From NCBI GenBank assembly GCA_018063145.1, contig JAGOQV010000004.1, forward strand, positions 1 through 40,824: DNA of 40,824 nt, in the 5' to 3' direction. Positions 18,315 through 28,604 of the stretch are shown in pieces. Source of the DNA: Alphaproteobacteria bacterium. GTDB lineage: Bacteria; Pseudomonadota; Alphaproteobacteria; Micavibrionales; Micavibrionaceae. The notes under the pieces were generated by a model. The model saw nothing but the letters and a program-made list of their open reading frames with translations, had not been told where the DNA came from and ran no database searches. The translations under genes and the position numbers were made by a program. The first letter of the stretch is position 1, and every line of letters begins with the position of its first letter.

Positions 18315-20495
18315 ATGCGTATTGTTCAGGTATTAACCACCGCCCCAGTTAACAAGATTTATGACTATTTGGTTCCTGAAGGCATGGGGCTTGAAGCAGG
18401 CGACTATGTGTTGGCTCCTCTTGGCCCTCGCGCTGTGCCAGGGGTGGTTTGGGCAGCGAAGGACCAAACAGACTCACCTTCCGCTAAACTCAAAGTTCTG
18501 CTGGAAAAATATGATCTTCCGTCCATGTCAGGGGAGATGAGAGGGTTTATCGATTGGGTTGCCAAATATAATATGGCTCCTTGTGGGAGTGTTCTCAAAA
18601 TGGCTGTTTCCGTTCCGCAAGGATTAGAGGCTCCTAAACCTCTGACAGGATATGTATTGGCGGAAGAAACATCTTTCTCACCATCGGCGTTTTTATCACG
18701 CAACCCTCATCTTGTCGGGGCGAAGAAAATTTTATCCGATGGCTTGCCGCGTCGATTGTCTGAATTGTCACGCGAAGCGGGCATCAGTTCTTCTTCCATC
18801 AAGACGTTGCTCAAAAACCAAGTGATTGTAGCGGTTGATTTGTTTGCCAAAGCTCCGTGTATGACCCCTGATCCTGATTTCCAAAAACTGAAACTTTCTC
18901 CTGAACAAAAATCGGCGGCTTTGGCCTTGACGGATTGTTTGAAGCAGAAGAAATTTGAGACGTTTTTGCTTGACGGCGTAACGGGGGCGGGGAAAACAGA
19001 AGTTTATTTTGAAGCCATTGCGGAAGCCATTCACTCTGGGAAACAATCTCTGGTCTTGCTGCCTGAAATTGCTCTTTCCAATTCATTTATCTTACGGTTC
19101 AAACAGAGGTTTGGAACAACTCCTGCCTTGTGGCATTCTTCCCTGACGCCTGCTCAGCGGCGGGTAACGTGGCGTGGAGTGGTAACAGGACAAACCAGAG
19201 TTGTGGTAGGAGCGCGTTCGGCTCTGTTTCTTCCTTATGCCGCCCTTGGTTTGGTTGTGGTGGATGAGGAACATGATCCAGCGTTCAAACAAGAAGAAGG
19301 TGTGTTTTATAACGCCAGAGATATGGCGGTTATGCGTGGATTTCAATCGAAAATTCCAGTTGTTTTGTCCTCAGCAACGCCGTCACTTGAGACCATGCAA
19401 AATGTTTGGGATGGCCGTTATACCTACTTGCAATTACCTGATCGCTTTGGTGGAGCTGATAAGCCAGACGTCAAGGTGGTTGACCTGCGCGTGGATAAAC
19501 CTGAACGGCAACATTTTATTTCTCCTGTTTTGAAAGAAGCTCTTTCCAAAAATTTGGAACAAGGGCAGCAAAGTTTATTATTTCTCAACCGGCGAGGGTT
19601 TGCGCCACTTACTCTATGTCGTAGTTGTGGCCACCGGATGGAATGCCCGCGTTGCAGTGCGTGGCTGGTCGAACATAAAAGGACTGGAAAACTGCAATGC
19701 CACCATTGTGGGTTTGAAACCAGAATTCCCGAAAAATGCCCGTCTTGTCATGATACAGCGAGTTTGGTTGCCTGCGGCCCCGGGGTTGAACGAATTGCTG
19801 AGGAAATTAAGGAGAGCTTTCCAGATGCGCGGGTTTTGATTTTGGCCAGCGATGTAACCGATACCCACGAAAAATTGACCAAAGCTCTTGAATCTATCCA
19901 GAATGGTGAGATTGATATTATTATCGGAACTCAGATTATTGCTAAAGGACATCACTTTCCCAACCTGACCTGCGTTGGAATTGTCGATGCGGATTTGGGC
20001 CTTAGTGGTGGAGATTTGCGGGCAACCGAGCGGTCCTTCCAATTGCTTCACCAAGTAGCGGGCCGTGCTGGACGCGAAGCTCTCAAAGGGCGGGTGTATC
20101 TTCAAACATATAATCCCGAGCAGCGTGTGATGCAGATGCTGGCTGAAGACGACCGCGATCAATTTCTGCGCGCCGAGAGTGCCGAGCGGCAGCGGGCGCA
20201 TATGCCTCCCTTTTCGCGTCTTGCCGCTGTGATTGTTTCAGGGGCTAATGAGCGGCAAACAGCAGAACTGGCGGAGCAAATTGGTCGTGGTGCGCCAATG
20301 ATAGAAGGTGTCAGGATTCTTGGCCCAGCTCCTGCGCAAATGTACCGTATTCGCGGGAAATACCGGCAAAGACTGTTGGTGCAGGCCGAAAAAAACATCA
20401 ATCTCCAGAAACTGATGGGGGAATGGCTGGGAGCGTTCAAAATTCCATCAGTGGTTCGCGTGCAAGTAGATGTTGATCCGCAGAGTTTTGTTTAG
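18315..20495 (+). CDS. priA: Primosomal replication restart helicase PriA
   Basis: I take 18315 (MRIVQVLTTAP..., 726 residues) because GGA lies 8 bases upstream and the protein then begins as PriA normally does; in-frame alternatives are ATG 18288 and TTG 18261. Walker A is DGVTGAGKTE (Gly221-Thr228) and the DEAH-type box is VVVDEEHDPAFKQEEG. The zinc-binding insert is visible as C..CG....C..C....LVEH, then QCHHCGF and KCPSC. Conserved helicase motifs IIAKGHHFPNLTCVGIVDAD and GRAGRE follow. PriA restarts collapsed replication forks. The last 59 bases overlap the antiparallel gene 20437-20928. Confidence 0.95.
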   Translation: MRIVQVLTTAPVNKIYDYLVPEGMGLEAGDYVLAPLGPRAVPGVVWAAKDQTDSPSAKLKVLLEKYDLPSMSGEMRGFIDWVAKYNMAPCGSVLKMAVSVPQGLEAPKPLTGYVLAEETSFSPSAFLSRNPHLVGAKKILSDGLPRRLSELSREAGISSSSIKTLLKNQVIVAVDLFAKAPCMTPDPDFQKLKLSPEQKSAALALTDCLKQKKFETFLLDGVTGAGKTEVYFEAIAEAIHSGKQSLVLLPEIALSNSFILRFKQRFGTTPALWHSSLTPAQRRVTWRGVVTGQTRVVVGARSALFLPYAALGLVVVDEEHDPAFKQEEGVFYNARDMAVMRGFQSKIPVVLSSATPSLETMQNVWDGRYTYLQLPDRFGGADKPDVKVVDLRVDKPERQHFISPVLKEALSKNLEQGQQSLLFLNRRGFAPLTLCRSCGHRMECPRCSAWLVEHKRTGKLQCHHCGFETRIPEKCPSCHDTASLVACGPGVERIAEEIKESFPDARVLILASDVTDTHEKLTKALESIQNGEIDIIIGTQIIAKGHHFPNLTCVGIVDADLGLSGGDLRATERSFQLLHQVAGRAGREALKGRVYLQTYNPEQRVMQMLAEDDRDQFLRAESAERQRAHMPPFSRLAAVIVSGANERQTAELAEQIGRGAPMIEGVRILGPAPAQMYRIRGKYRQRLLVQAEKNINLQKLMGEWLGAFKIPSVVRVQVDVDPQSFV

Positions 20496-20928
20496 TGTCT
20501 AGATCTCGTACAATATCATTGATAAAAAGCAAAAAATACGCAGCAGTGCTGCGTGTGTGTTCGACAAATGACCCATCGTTATTCCGCACCGATTTTTCTC
20601 CCTTCCGCGTCGATTCATAGGTTAGATTTTTTGTGAAATATTCCTTCAGCTGGTTGATCTGGTCATCGGATAAGGCGCAAGTCTCCGCAAAGGAAGTTGC
20701 TGCGTATTGCAAAATTTGACAAGCCAGATGGCCGTAATAGCTTCCTTTGTTCAATTGGTTCAAACAGGTGTCGAAAGCGGCTCGTAGGTCTTCAGGAGAA
20801 GCTTCTCTTCCCGCGCTTAATCCTTCAATAAAGGTTTCAAGCGGTGTTCTTTCTAAAGCAGGCTGTAAGGGAGAGGCAACCAGAGTAAACTGGTGTGACC
20901 AACTGACGGACGGCGGGGAGGGAGGCAT
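20437..20928 (-). CDS. Hypothetical protein, unknown function
   Basis: I do not recognise this 163-residue protein. It has no signal peptide or membrane span, and most of it looks alpha-helical (for example SPEDLRAAFDTCLNQLNK and SDDQINQLKEYFTKN). Its C-terminal 19 codons lie antisense to the end of priA, a convergent overlap. The start has no clear Shine-Dalgarno. It is divergent from the thioredoxin-NHL gene at 21062. No strand-opposite gene competes for most of its length, so it is probably real, but evidence is only the frame and spacing. Confidence 0.55.
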   Translation of the reverse strand: MPPSPPSVSWSHQFTLVASPLQPALERTPLETFIEGLSAGREASPEDLRAAFDTCLNQLNKGSYYGHLACQILQYAATSFAETCALSDDQINQLKEYFTKNLTYESTRKGEKSVRNNDGSFVEHTRSTAAYFLLFINDIVRDLDTKQNSADQHLLAREPLMEF

Positions 20929-21061
20929 GGAAGTCTTTCTGTCTCTCTGGCTTTATTTGGGAGAGAAGGATATAACAAGGAACAGGCCATATGTAAAGTG
21001 TCATGTTTTTTGCTTTCTTTGCGAACGAAGTGAGCTAGATAAGATTCCAAAGAGGTTTAGG

Positions 21062-22561
21062 ATGAGAAATGGTTTTCGTGGAGGGCTGCTTCTTGCAGCG
21101 GTGGTCTTTATGTTTTCATTTGTGACGGCGGGGTTTGCGGCGAGCAGTTTTGACCGCCTTGCGAGTGGTGGAGTCGGGGGGTGGTTGAACGTGACCCGCC
21201 CTATAACGGCAGAAGATATGAAAGGGCGAATGGTTCTGGTCGATTTTTGGACCTATGGTTGCATCAACTGTATGCAAGTCATTCCTGACCTAGAGTATCT
21301 TGAACACAAATTCGGAGAATCTTTGCTCATTATCGGTGTGCACTCGGCGAAGTTTCAGGGTGAGCAGGGAAGTGAACGCATCTTGGCTGCGGCTCAGCGA
21401 TTTGGTCTTAAGCATCCGGTTGTCAACGATTCCGATTTTGCGATTTGGAAATCATTTGGGGTGAGGGCGTGGCCTACGTTGGTGCTTTTGGGTCCCGATG
21501 GCAAGGAATTGGCTCGCTATTCCGGCGAAGGTCATCGGGATGAGATAGAAAAAGATGTGCAGAAAAACATTGATCTGGTGACGGCCAAAAACTCTCTGGA
21601 GTCTTTGGTGGCCTTGGATACCAATCAATCTATCCTGTCGTTTCCTTCGCGGATCAAACCGATGGGCGATGACTTTTTGATTGCTGATTCTGGTCACAAT
21701 CGGTTGTTGGTGGTTGCGCCGGATGGGAAAATAAAAACGATTCTTGGTTCTGGCGTGCGTGGGTTCAAGGACGGTGATATTAAAACAGCAGAATTTAACA
21801 ATCCTCGCGGGATGGAACCTTTCGGGAAGAGAATCATTGTGGCCGATACAGGAAACCATGCCTTGCGCGAGATTAACCTTGAAACGGGGCAAGTGACGAC
21901 CTTGGTAGGAACAGGCAAGCGAGGGTTTACACACAATATCTTGGGGAGGTTCAGCGCGGAGATAGATTTGGCCTCTCCGTGGGATGTTGCTTTTATTCCC
22001 GACCAACGAAAAACCCAGTTTGCCGTTGCCTTGGCCGGCACTCACCAGTTGGGACTTTACGATGATGAAACTAAAAAGCTTACTCTTTTGGCAGGGAACG
22101 GACGCGAGGACATTGCGGATGGGGAAGCAAAGGAGTCTGAATTGGCTCAGCCGAGCGGACTCTCCATTACCAGCGCGGGAGTGATTTACTTTGTCGATGC
22201 TGAAAGCTCAGCCTTGCGTGTTCTGCGGAACGGAAAGGTAGAAACACTGATCGGAACGGGTCTGTTTGATTTCGGACACAAGGACGGAAAATATCCCGAG
22301 GCGCAGTTGCAACACCCACAAGGTTTGTTTGCCAGTGAACAAAAAGTTTATGTGGCAGATACTTACAACAATGCACTGCGTATTTATGACGTGGGCACAA
22401 AAACTATCTCAACTTTAACCTTGCCCGAAGGAACGATCAGTGAGCCCGGATCGATCTGGGTACAAGGCAATTCTGCTTATGTGGCCGATACCAACCATCA
22501 CCAGATTAAAATAGTTGATGTCAAAACGGGGAAAGTTTCTGACTTTCTTATCAGGAACTGA
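21062..22561 (+). CDS. Exported thioredoxin-like and NHL-repeat protein (NHLRC2-like)
   Basis: Start placed at 21062 (499 residues) because it yields a signal peptide, MRNGFRGGLLLAAVVFMFSF with cleavage near AGFA; the frame is open far upstream but that stretch overlaps the antisense gene and is atypical. Residues about 45-185 are a thioredoxin/TlpA fold with FWTYGCINCMQ (Cys67-Cys70). Residues about 190-499 are an NHL beta-propeller: repeated FNNPRGM, LASPWDV, LAQPSGL and LQHPQGL blades with VADTGNHALREI and VADTYNNALRIYD. Animal NHLRC2 has the same order. A periplasmic redox or scaffold role is inferred. Confidence 0.88.
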   Translation: MRNGFRGGLLLAAVVFMFSFVTAGFAASSFDRLASGGVGGWLNVTRPITAEDMKGRMVLVDFWTYGCINCMQVIPDLEYLEHKFGESLLIIGVHSAKFQGEQGSERILAAAQRFGLKHPVVNDSDFAIWKSFGVRAWPTLVLLGPDGKELARYSGEGHRDEIEKDVQKNIDLVTAKNSLESLVALDTNQSILSFPSRIKPMGDDFLIADSGHNRLLVVAPDGKIKTILGSGVRGFKDGDIKTAEFNNPRGMEPFGKRIIVADTGNHALREINLETGQVTTLVGTGKRGFTHNILGRFSAEIDLASPWDVAFIPDQRKTQFAVALAGTHQLGLYDDETKKLTLLAGNGREDIADGEAKESELAQPSGLSITSAGVIYFVDAESSALRVLRNGKVETLIGTGLFDFGHKDGKYPEAQLQHPQGLFASEQKVYVADTYNNALRIYDVGTKTISTLTLPEGTISEPGSIWVQGNSAYVADTNHHQIKIVDVKTGKVSDFLIRN

Positions 22562-22574
22562 TCTGTGGCTTTCT

Positions 22575-23552
22575 CTACAACCATCCGCGTTTGCGGAAGA
22601 AAATGAAAGGGCCAACAGCGCATAATAGCATGAGGAAGATGGCAACAGGATAGCCAATCTCCCACTCTAGTTCAGGCATATGGTGGAAGTTCATGCCGTA
22701 GATACTGGAAACCAGCGTTGGAGGTAGAAAGAAGACCGCAACGACCGAAAAAATCTTGATAATCATATTTTGTTCGACGTTAATCATGCCCAGCGTAGCA
22801 TCAAGTTGAAACGTGACTTTATCGGAGAGAAAGGCACTTTGCTCGGTTAAGGCCTTGCTGTCGGTGATTAAGATATTGATCTTGGCTTTGAGAGTCTGGT
22901 TGACACCGTTTGTTTCACGAAAAAAGGAGAGCAAGCGGCTAATGCTGTGCAAACTTTCGTTAATCTGCGAATTAAGGTCAGCACACGCCCCAAGGCTGCG
23001 CAGAGTATCCTTCATGACCAAAGACGGATTTTTTTGAAATTCGGAAGAGGGATCAGACCCAAAAATTTTATGGGAGAGAGAGTCGAGTTCTTGGACAACG
23101 ACTTCGGAATTATGAGCAACGCGGGTAATCACATCTTCCATGAGGCCTTCGAGAACATCTGGTCCGCTTAAGAAAGTTTGAGGGGAACGGAGGATGCGAG
23201 TGGAAAAGTTCTTGAACGAGGTTGGGTTGATGTTGCGAATGGTCACCAGAAAATTGGGGGCAAGAATAAAAGTAATGGGGCTGGTTTTGGGATAGGGTGT
23301 ATCCATCTTCGTGATAATTGAGGCATACATATAAGAAACCCCATCCTCACTGTGCAGGCGACTGAGGACGTCATTTTTCCAGATTTCCTCTCCGGTCGGG
23401 ATGTCAACTTTTAACTGTTCCTGCAAAAGGGATTCTTCTTCCTGTGTGGGGGCGTAAACATCAACCCAGACAGGATTCTCCGGAAACAGTGTGTTTGGTT
23501 CGATGATGCAAGAGGTTAGGGAACCTCCCTCACGGGCATAGATAGTCAGCAT
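22575..23552 (-). CDS. corA: CorA-family divalent cation transporter
   Basis: The 325-residue protein has a cytoplasmic alpha-beta N-terminal domain, a long stalk helix region (about 150-265) and two C-terminal membrane helices. The pore signature YGMNF is at 285-289 (GMN 286-288), followed by the extracellular loop HHMPELEWEIG and the second helix ending in RKRGWL. CorA pentamers import Mg2+ (also Co2+ and Ni2+); some family members export. The loop has two Glu (MPELEWE), compatible with Mg2+ recognition. Start at 23552 has AGGA at a long spacing of about 11. It is convergent with the thioredoxin-NHL gene and divergent from glmM. Confidence 0.92.
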   Translation of the reverse strand: MLTIYAREGGSLTSCIIEPNTLFPENPVWVDVYAPTQEEESLLQEQLKVDIPTGEEIWKNDVLSRLHSEDGVSYMYASIITKMDTPYPKTSPITFILAPNFLVTIRNINPTSFKNFSTRILRSPQTFLSGPDVLEGLMEDVITRVAHNSEVVVQELDSLSHKIFGSDPSSEFQKNPSLVMKDTLRSLGACADLNSQINESLHSISRLLSFFRETNGVNQTLKAKINILITDSKALTEQSAFLSDKVTFQLDATLGMINVEQNMIIKIFSVVAVFFLPPTLVSSIYGMNFHHMPELEWEIGYPVAIFLMLLCAVGPFIFFRKRGWL

Positions 23553-23715
23553 GGCGTTGGTGATCCTTTGGCGGTCTTTTGGAAGAGTCCGGTGGCGATC
23601 CTAACATAAAAAGCCAAGAGACAGAATTGTCAGATATTATACATATTAAAAAATAATAAGGAGGGGAATGATTTCCTTTTACTTCAGCGGGAGCCTCCCC
23701 TAAAACCTTGGTCCT

Positions 23716-25077
23716 ATGACACGAAAATATTTTGGAACTGATGGTATTCGCGGGCGGGCGAACACTTATCCAATGACCGCCGAAGTTGCTCTTAGAGTCG
23801 CAATGGCGACGGCACGCGTTTTGAAACGCGAAGGGGTAGGAAATACTCTGAGCCGTGTGGTCATCGGGAAGGACACGCGGTTGTCTTGTTACTTCCTTGA
23901 ACAAGCTCTTGCCTCGGGGTTTTTGTCCATGGGAATGGATGTTGTTTTAACGGGCCCCATGCCGACTCCAGCTGTTGCGGTTTTGACTCGTTCTCTGCGG
24001 GCGGATATAGGGGTGGTCATTTCGGCCTCGCATAACCCTTATCAAGATAATGGAATCAAGCTCTTTGGTCCGGATGGATACAAGCTCGCTGATAGCCTTG
24101 AGCTTGCGATTGAAGAATGGATGGATCGCCCTGATCTCATGGATAATCTGACCTCTCCTGACAAGCTGGGAAGGGCCAGCCGCCTAGATGATTCTTTGGG
24201 GCGGTATATTGAGTATGTGAAAGCCAGTTTTCCAAGAGGTCAGACTCTTGAAGGGCTGAAAATCGTGGTGGATTGCGCTAACGGCGCGGCCTATCGGGCG
24301 GCTCCGGCAGCCTTGTGGGAGTTAGAGGCAGATGTGATTTCCATCGGCGTATCCCCCAACGGGAAAAATATCAATGACGGATGTGGAGCCACATCAACGG
24401 AGATGATTCAAAAATCCGTGGTGGAACATGGTGCGGATTTGGGAATTGCTCTAGATGGTGACGCGGATCGCCTCATCATGGTTGATGAAAGAGGATGCCG
24501 GATTGATGGGGATCAACTTCTTGGCCTTTTGGCAGGAAGCATGAAGGAAAAAGGGACTTTGCGCGGTGGAGCGGTTGTCGCCACAGTCATGTCTAATCTG
24601 GGACTTGAACGCTACCTGAAAACCATCGGAGTCGATCTGGTTCGAACCGCTGTTGGGGACCGCTATGTTGTCGAGAAAATGCGCGAAGGGGGATATAATC
24701 TTGGCGGAGAGCAGTCAGGCCATATGATTCTCTCAGACTTCGGAACAACGGGGGATGGCTTGCTTACGGCTCTTCATGTCCTTTCCATCATCAAGGAAAG
24801 GGGAGAAAAAGCGAGTGTTGCCTTGAATGTCTTTACGCCTGCTTCACAGGTTCTTAAAAATGTCCATTTCGTCAAAGGTTTCAAACCGCTTGAAGATGAA
24901 AAAGTCAAAAAGGTTATTGCCGCGGCAGAGGCTTCTTTAGCAGGCGGAGGGAGACTGCTGGTGCGGGCTTCGGGGACGGAACCCGTTATCCGTGTGATGG
25001 CCGAAGGAGATGATTGTACCTTAGTCGAAAAAGTAGTCGAGGATGTGTGTCAAACAATTGAAAAAGTAGCCAGTTAG
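23716..25077 (+). CDS. glmM: Phosphoglucosamine mutase GlmM
   Basis: The 453-residue protein opens [20 protein letters not shown], the GlmM signature. The phosphoserine loop is VISASHNP (Ser105), the metal-binding loop is [12 protein letters not shown], and the substrate-phosphate loop is [15 protein letters not shown]. It converts glucosamine 6-phosphate to glucosamine 1-phosphate for UDP-GlcNAc, peptidoglycan and lipopolysaccharide synthesis. The usual neighbours folP and ftsH are absent; purA follows 42 bases downstream in the same direction, so the two may share a transcript. Confidence 0.96.
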   Translation: MTRKYFGTDGIRGRANTYPMTAEVALRVAMATARVLKREGVGNTLSRVVIGKDTRLSCYFLEQALASGFLSMGMDVVLTGPMPTPAVAVLTRSLRADIGVVISASHNPYQDNGIKLFGPDGYKLADSLELAIEEWMDRPDLMDNLTSPDKLGRASRLDDSLGRYIEYVKASFPRGQTLEGLKIVVDCANGAAYRAAPAALWELEADVISIGVSPNGKNINDGCGATSTEMIQKSVVEHGADLGIALDGDADRLIMVDERGCRIDGDQLLGLLAGSMKEKGTLRGGAVVATVMSNLGLERYLKTIGVDLVRTAVGDRYVVEKMREGGYNLGGEQSGHMILSDFGTTGDGLLTALHVLSIIKERGEKASVALNVFTPASQVLKNVHFVKGFKPLEDEKVKKVIAAAEASLAGGGRLLVRASGTEPVIRVMAEGDDCTLVEKVVEDVCQTIEKVAS

Positions 25078-25119
25078 CTAGCTTATACTTCTAATACCAA
25101 CAACAGGGAAATTTATTCA

Positions 25120-26412
25120 ATGGCCAATGTAGCAGTTATCGGAGCCCAATGGGGTGATGAAGGAAAAGGGAAGATTGTTGATTGGCTCTCTAGCCGCGCT
25201 GACGTCGTGGTACGTTTTCAAGGGGGCCATAATGCAGGACATACCTTGGTTATTGATGGGGTAGAATACAAACTGAGCTTGTTGCCATCTGGAATTGTAC
25301 GCTCAGGAAAACTATCGATCATCGGGAATGGCGTGGTTGTCAATCCGTGGGCATTGCTTGATGAAATTGAATCTGTACGAGCCAAAGGTGTGGTTGTTGG
25401 TCCAGAGTCTTTGAAGCTGGCTGACAATGCCCATCTTATTCTTCCTGTTCATAAAGCCTTGGATGCAGCTCTTGAAGCAGCGCGGGGCAAGGGTATGATC
25501 GGAACAACTGGACGTGGAATCGGCCCAGCCTATGAGGATAAAGTGGCGCGGCGTGGATTGCGGGTGTGTGATTTGAGGCACCCTGAATTGGTCAGGGAAA
25601 AGCTGGATCATTTGCTGATCTACCACAATGCTCTCCTCAGAGGTCTTGGGGCAGAGACCGTTTCTTCTGATGGTTTGTATGACGATGTCATGGCAGTTGC
25701 GCCGAAGATTCTTCCCTATGCGGCACCAGTCTGGAAAATTTTAGATGAGGCGCGTCACGCTGGAAAAAAAATACTCTTCGAAGGGGCGCAGGGTTTGATG
25801 CTGGATGTTGACCACGGAACTTATCCGTTTGTTACCTCTTCCAACACGGTTGCTGCACAGGCATCGATTGGATCTGGGGTTGGCCCGAAAGCTGTTCATT
25901 ATGTTCTCGGCATTTGTAAAGCCTATACAACACGGGTTGGTACAGGTCCCTTTCCAACCGAGCAAATCAATGATGTCGGCGAAAAAATAGGCCAACGTGG
26001 GCGCGAATTTGGAACGGTTACGGGCCGCAAGCGGCGGTGTGGGTGGTTCGATGCGGTTATGGTTCGTCAAGCGGCCAAGCTGGCGGGTATTGACGGGCTG
26101 GCAATGACCAAGCTGGATGTCTTAGACGGGTTCGAGGAAATTAAAGTCTGCGTTGGGTATGAATTGGATGGTAAGATTCTAGATTATTTTCCGGCCTCAC
26201 AAATTGATCAAGCCCGCGTGGTTCCGATTTACGAAACTTTCTCTGGTTGGTCTGAAACCACTCGTGGAGCGCGGAGCTGGGGGCAACTTCCCGCCGAAGC
26301 GGTCAAATACGTCAAGCGGCTTGAGGAATTGGTGGAAACACCTGTGACCATTCTCTCTACTAGCCCTGAACGGGAGGACGCGATTTTGGTTCAGGACCCC
26401 TTCTTTAGCTAG
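25120..26412 (+). CDS. purA: Adenylosuccinate synthetase PurA
   Basis: The 430-residue protein begins [20 protein letters not shown], the GTP-binding P loop with catalytic Asp13, and GGHNAGHT with catalytic His41. Other signatures include [19 protein letters not shown], the EGAQG segment and [12 protein letters not shown]. It joins aspartate to IMP with GTP in AMP synthesis. Full length for the family. AGGGAA lies upstream of the ATG. It follows glmM closely, and the pseudokinase gene starts 107 bases downstream. Confidence 0.97.
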   Translation: MANVAVIGAQWGDEGKGKIVDWLSSRADVVVRFQGGHNAGHTLVIDGVEYKLSLLPSGIVRSGKLSIIGNGVVVNPWALLDEIESVRAKGVVVGPESLKLADNAHLILPVHKALDAALEAARGKGMIGTTGRGIGPAYEDKVARRGLRVCDLRHPELVREKLDHLLIYHNALLRGLGAETVSSDGLYDDVMAVAPKILPYAAPVWKILDEARHAGKKILFEGAQGLMLDVDHGTYPFVTSSNTVAAQASIGSGVGPKAVHYVLGICKAYTTRVGTGPFPTEQINDVGEKIGQRGREFGTVTGRKRRCGWFDAVMVRQAAKLAGIDGLAMTKLDVLDGFEEIKVCVGYELDGKILDYFPASQIDQARVVPIYETFSGWSETTRGARSWGQLPAEAVKYVKRLEELVETPVTILSTSPEREDAILVQDPFFS

Positions 26413-26519
26413 GCCAATTTACATTATCGCGGCAAACAGTTATGATTCGCGGCTAGATTCTACATCTAGGCTGCAGTAGCGCGATTGATTTCTTTTGAGC
26501 CTCTCTCTGAAAAATAAAC

Positions 26520-28604
26520 ATGGCCGAGCCAGAAAAACCTGCTGAAGGGGGAGCTGCCCCCGCACCTGATTCCCCTCCTGCCGCAGGGAAGGGGATCCCT
26601 CCTGTTTTTCTCAAGGGGGAGCTGGAGATTTATCCGGATCAGAGATTGGGGCATCTTGATCAAGAAACGCTTAAAGCCTTCTCGGCTAAGGCAAAGGACG
26701 GAACTCCATCCTTTGCTTTAATCTGTGAACGGGGCTTGGTTCCTCAGCCCCAACTGGCGGTAAAATATTATTCGATCAATACACCCTTTTTGCCGAAATT
26801 GGTGGGTTTTGGAACAGTTTTTTGGCCATTGGAAAATCAAGAACGGTTCGTCTTTGTTTACGAAAACAAACTTGGAAAGCCGATTGCCTCAGCAGACAAT
26901 AGGGCTGGTTTGGGGCTGAAGGTTGATTATGTTATCAATACCGCTGTTCGGAACTTAGTGTCCTTACTCAAGGGGTTGCGTGATTCTGCCCTTGTGCATG
27001 GTAATATTCGTTTGCAGAATTTGTATGACGGGCAGGGAAACGGGCTTGAGAAGTGCATGATGGGTGAGATGTTAGCCTCGCCGCCTAGGTATTTTCAACC
27101 TGTCCTGTATGAAACGATTGAACGGGGTGTGGCTTCGCCTCTTGGTCGTGGCCAAGGAAATTTCGAAGATGATATGTATTCTTTCGGGGTTCTTCTTGCA
27201 GTTTTGGTGCGCCAGCATGATCCGATGGAGGGGTTGAGTGATGAGGAAATTGTCCTTCATAAAATAGATCATGGCAGTTTTGCTTCGTTGATTAGCAAAG
27301 ATCGTCTTCCGGCAACGATTTTGGAACTGCTGCGCGGATTGTTGAATGATGACGCTCCACAGCGATGGACAATTGATGATGTTTTGGTTTGGATGGATGG
27401 TCGTCGTGTTAATCCCAAACAAGGCTTGGTGGTAATCAATAAAGCTTCGCGGCCTATTGATTTTCTTTCACAAAAGTTTTTGCGGCCTTCCTCCTTGGCT
27501 ATAAGTCTTCCTCAGGAACCTTCTGCTGCGGTTCCCTTGATTGAGGGGGGAGAGCTTTTTCTTTGGCTGAATAGGTCCTTGCAGGATAAAGAGACGGAGG
27601 TTCGTTTCGAGGAGGCTGTGGAACTAGCCAAACAGCAAGGAACAAGCGGGGTTTATGCGGATCGTTTGGCCGCGCAAGTAGCTCCGGCTTTGAAACCTAC
27701 TTTGCCGTTGATGTATCGTGGGTTGAAGTTTTTTCCTGAAGCTTTGGGTAGGATGCTGGTCAATGCTGTTCTGACGAAGAAGGATTTGTCTCCCTATGTT
27801 GAGCAACTACAGGGAAACATGGTTGCTTTTTGGGCCAAGTATGCCCTGCTTCATGGGATTGATTGCGGAGATATTGTGACGAGAATCGAGATGTGCCGGA
27901 ATTTTCTTCGTCAGAATGTGGTTGGTTATGGGCTTGAACGCTGCGTGTACTATCTTTCCCCTGATGCGCCGTGTTTGAGCGAAAAACTTTTACAGTATTA
28001 TGTGCGGACGCCGGAGGATTTGTTGATGGCGTTCGAGAAAATTTCTCATGCCCCAAACCGGCCAAACGGATTTTTTGATCGACACATCATCGCTTTCTTA
28101 TCGGTTCGAGATAAGGCGATTATTGATCCTTATGTTCCTGATCTTAATGCAGAAGAAAAGTTCCGTCAGGCGTCGGGAACTCTTCGTGTTTTGGCGGGCA
28201 TTCAGAAACGTGCAAAACTTTCTGCTGTACCTGGCGTTTCGGCTTGGGTGTCGGAACAATTGGGGGTTCTTGCTGATCGGTTTCATGATCGTGAAGAGCG
28301 TAAGAAGGTTAAGGACCAACTCCAGAAGCTTCGCGATAAGGGAGATTTGTCCAAGATTGAATCTTTATTTGATAACTATCAGGTTCTACAGGCTGATATG
28401 CGGAACTTTGTTCAGGCAATGAAACAATATCAGGCTCTTAAAAAGGAATTTTTTTATCTTGAAGATGCGCTGGAACATGATCCAAAGTTTGGTTTTGATA
28501 CAGGGCGGCAAATGGCATCTCTGGTTTCTGGGGTTATTGCCGGCATCATTATCTTTCTCTTTCTGATTATAAAATATTCTTCTTCTGGTGGAGGGGCTTT
28601 CTAG
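26520..28604 (+). CDS. Membrane-anchored protein kinase-like protein, probable pseudokinase
   Basis: The 694-residue protein has a kinase-like fold at about 30-310: LVHGNIRLQN at 158-167 stands where HRDxxxxN occurs, with His160, Gly161 and Asn162 in place of HRD, MGE (181-183) in place of DFG, and FEDDMYSFGVLLAVLV (Asp218, Gly223) matching the conserved D..S.G of subdomain IX. The catalytic Asp and DFG Asp are therefore missing and no GxGxxG loop is evident. A long helical region (about 330-650) follows, then one membrane helix (VSGVIAGIIIFLFLIIKYSS) at the C terminus. The stop overlaps the GTG of the next gene by one base (28602-28606), implying translational coupling. Function unknown; a signalling scaffold is plausible. 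Confidence 0.8.
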   Translation: MAEPEKPAEGGAAPAPDSPPAAGKGIPPVFLKGELEIYPDQRLGHLDQETLKAFSAKAKDGTPSFALICERGLVPQPQLAVKYYSINTPFLPKLVGFGTVFWPLENQERFVFVYENKLGKPIASADNRAGLGLKVDYVINTAVRNLVSLLKGLRDSALVHGNIRLQNLYDGQGNGLEKCMMGEMLASPPRYFQPVLYETIERGVASPLGRGQGNFEDDMYSFGVLLAVLVRQHDPMEGLSDEEIVLHKIDHGSFASLISKDRLPATILELLRGLLNDDAPQRWTIDDVLVWMDGRRVNPKQGLVVINKASRPIDFLSQKFLRPSSLAISLPQEPSAAVPLIEGGELFLWLNRSLQDKETEVRFEEAVELAKQQGTSGVYADRLAAQVAPALKPTLPLMYRGLKFFPEALGRMLVNAVLTKKDLSPYVEQLQGNMVAFWAKYALLHGIDCGDIVTRIEMCRNFLRQNVVGYGLERCVYYLSPDAPCLSEKLLQYYVRTPEDLLMAFEKISHAPNRPNGFFDRHIIAFLSVRDKAIIDPYVPDLNAEEKFRQASGTLRVLAGIQKRAKLSAVPGVSAWVSEQLGVLADRFHDREERKKVKDQLQKLRDKGDLSKIESLFDNYQVLQADMRNFVQAMKQYQALKKEFFYLEDALEHDPKFGFDTGRQMASLVSGVIAGIIIFLFLIIKYSSSGGGAF

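Noticed and set aside
19614..20201. 195-codon frame antisense to priA
   Set aside because: It lies fully within conserved PriA helicase and zinc-binding coding sequence and has no family match.
20747..21061. Upstream extension of the thioredoxin-NHL gene
   Set aside because: The extension has no domain, overlaps an antisense gene and would bury the signal peptide; the start at 21062 fits better.
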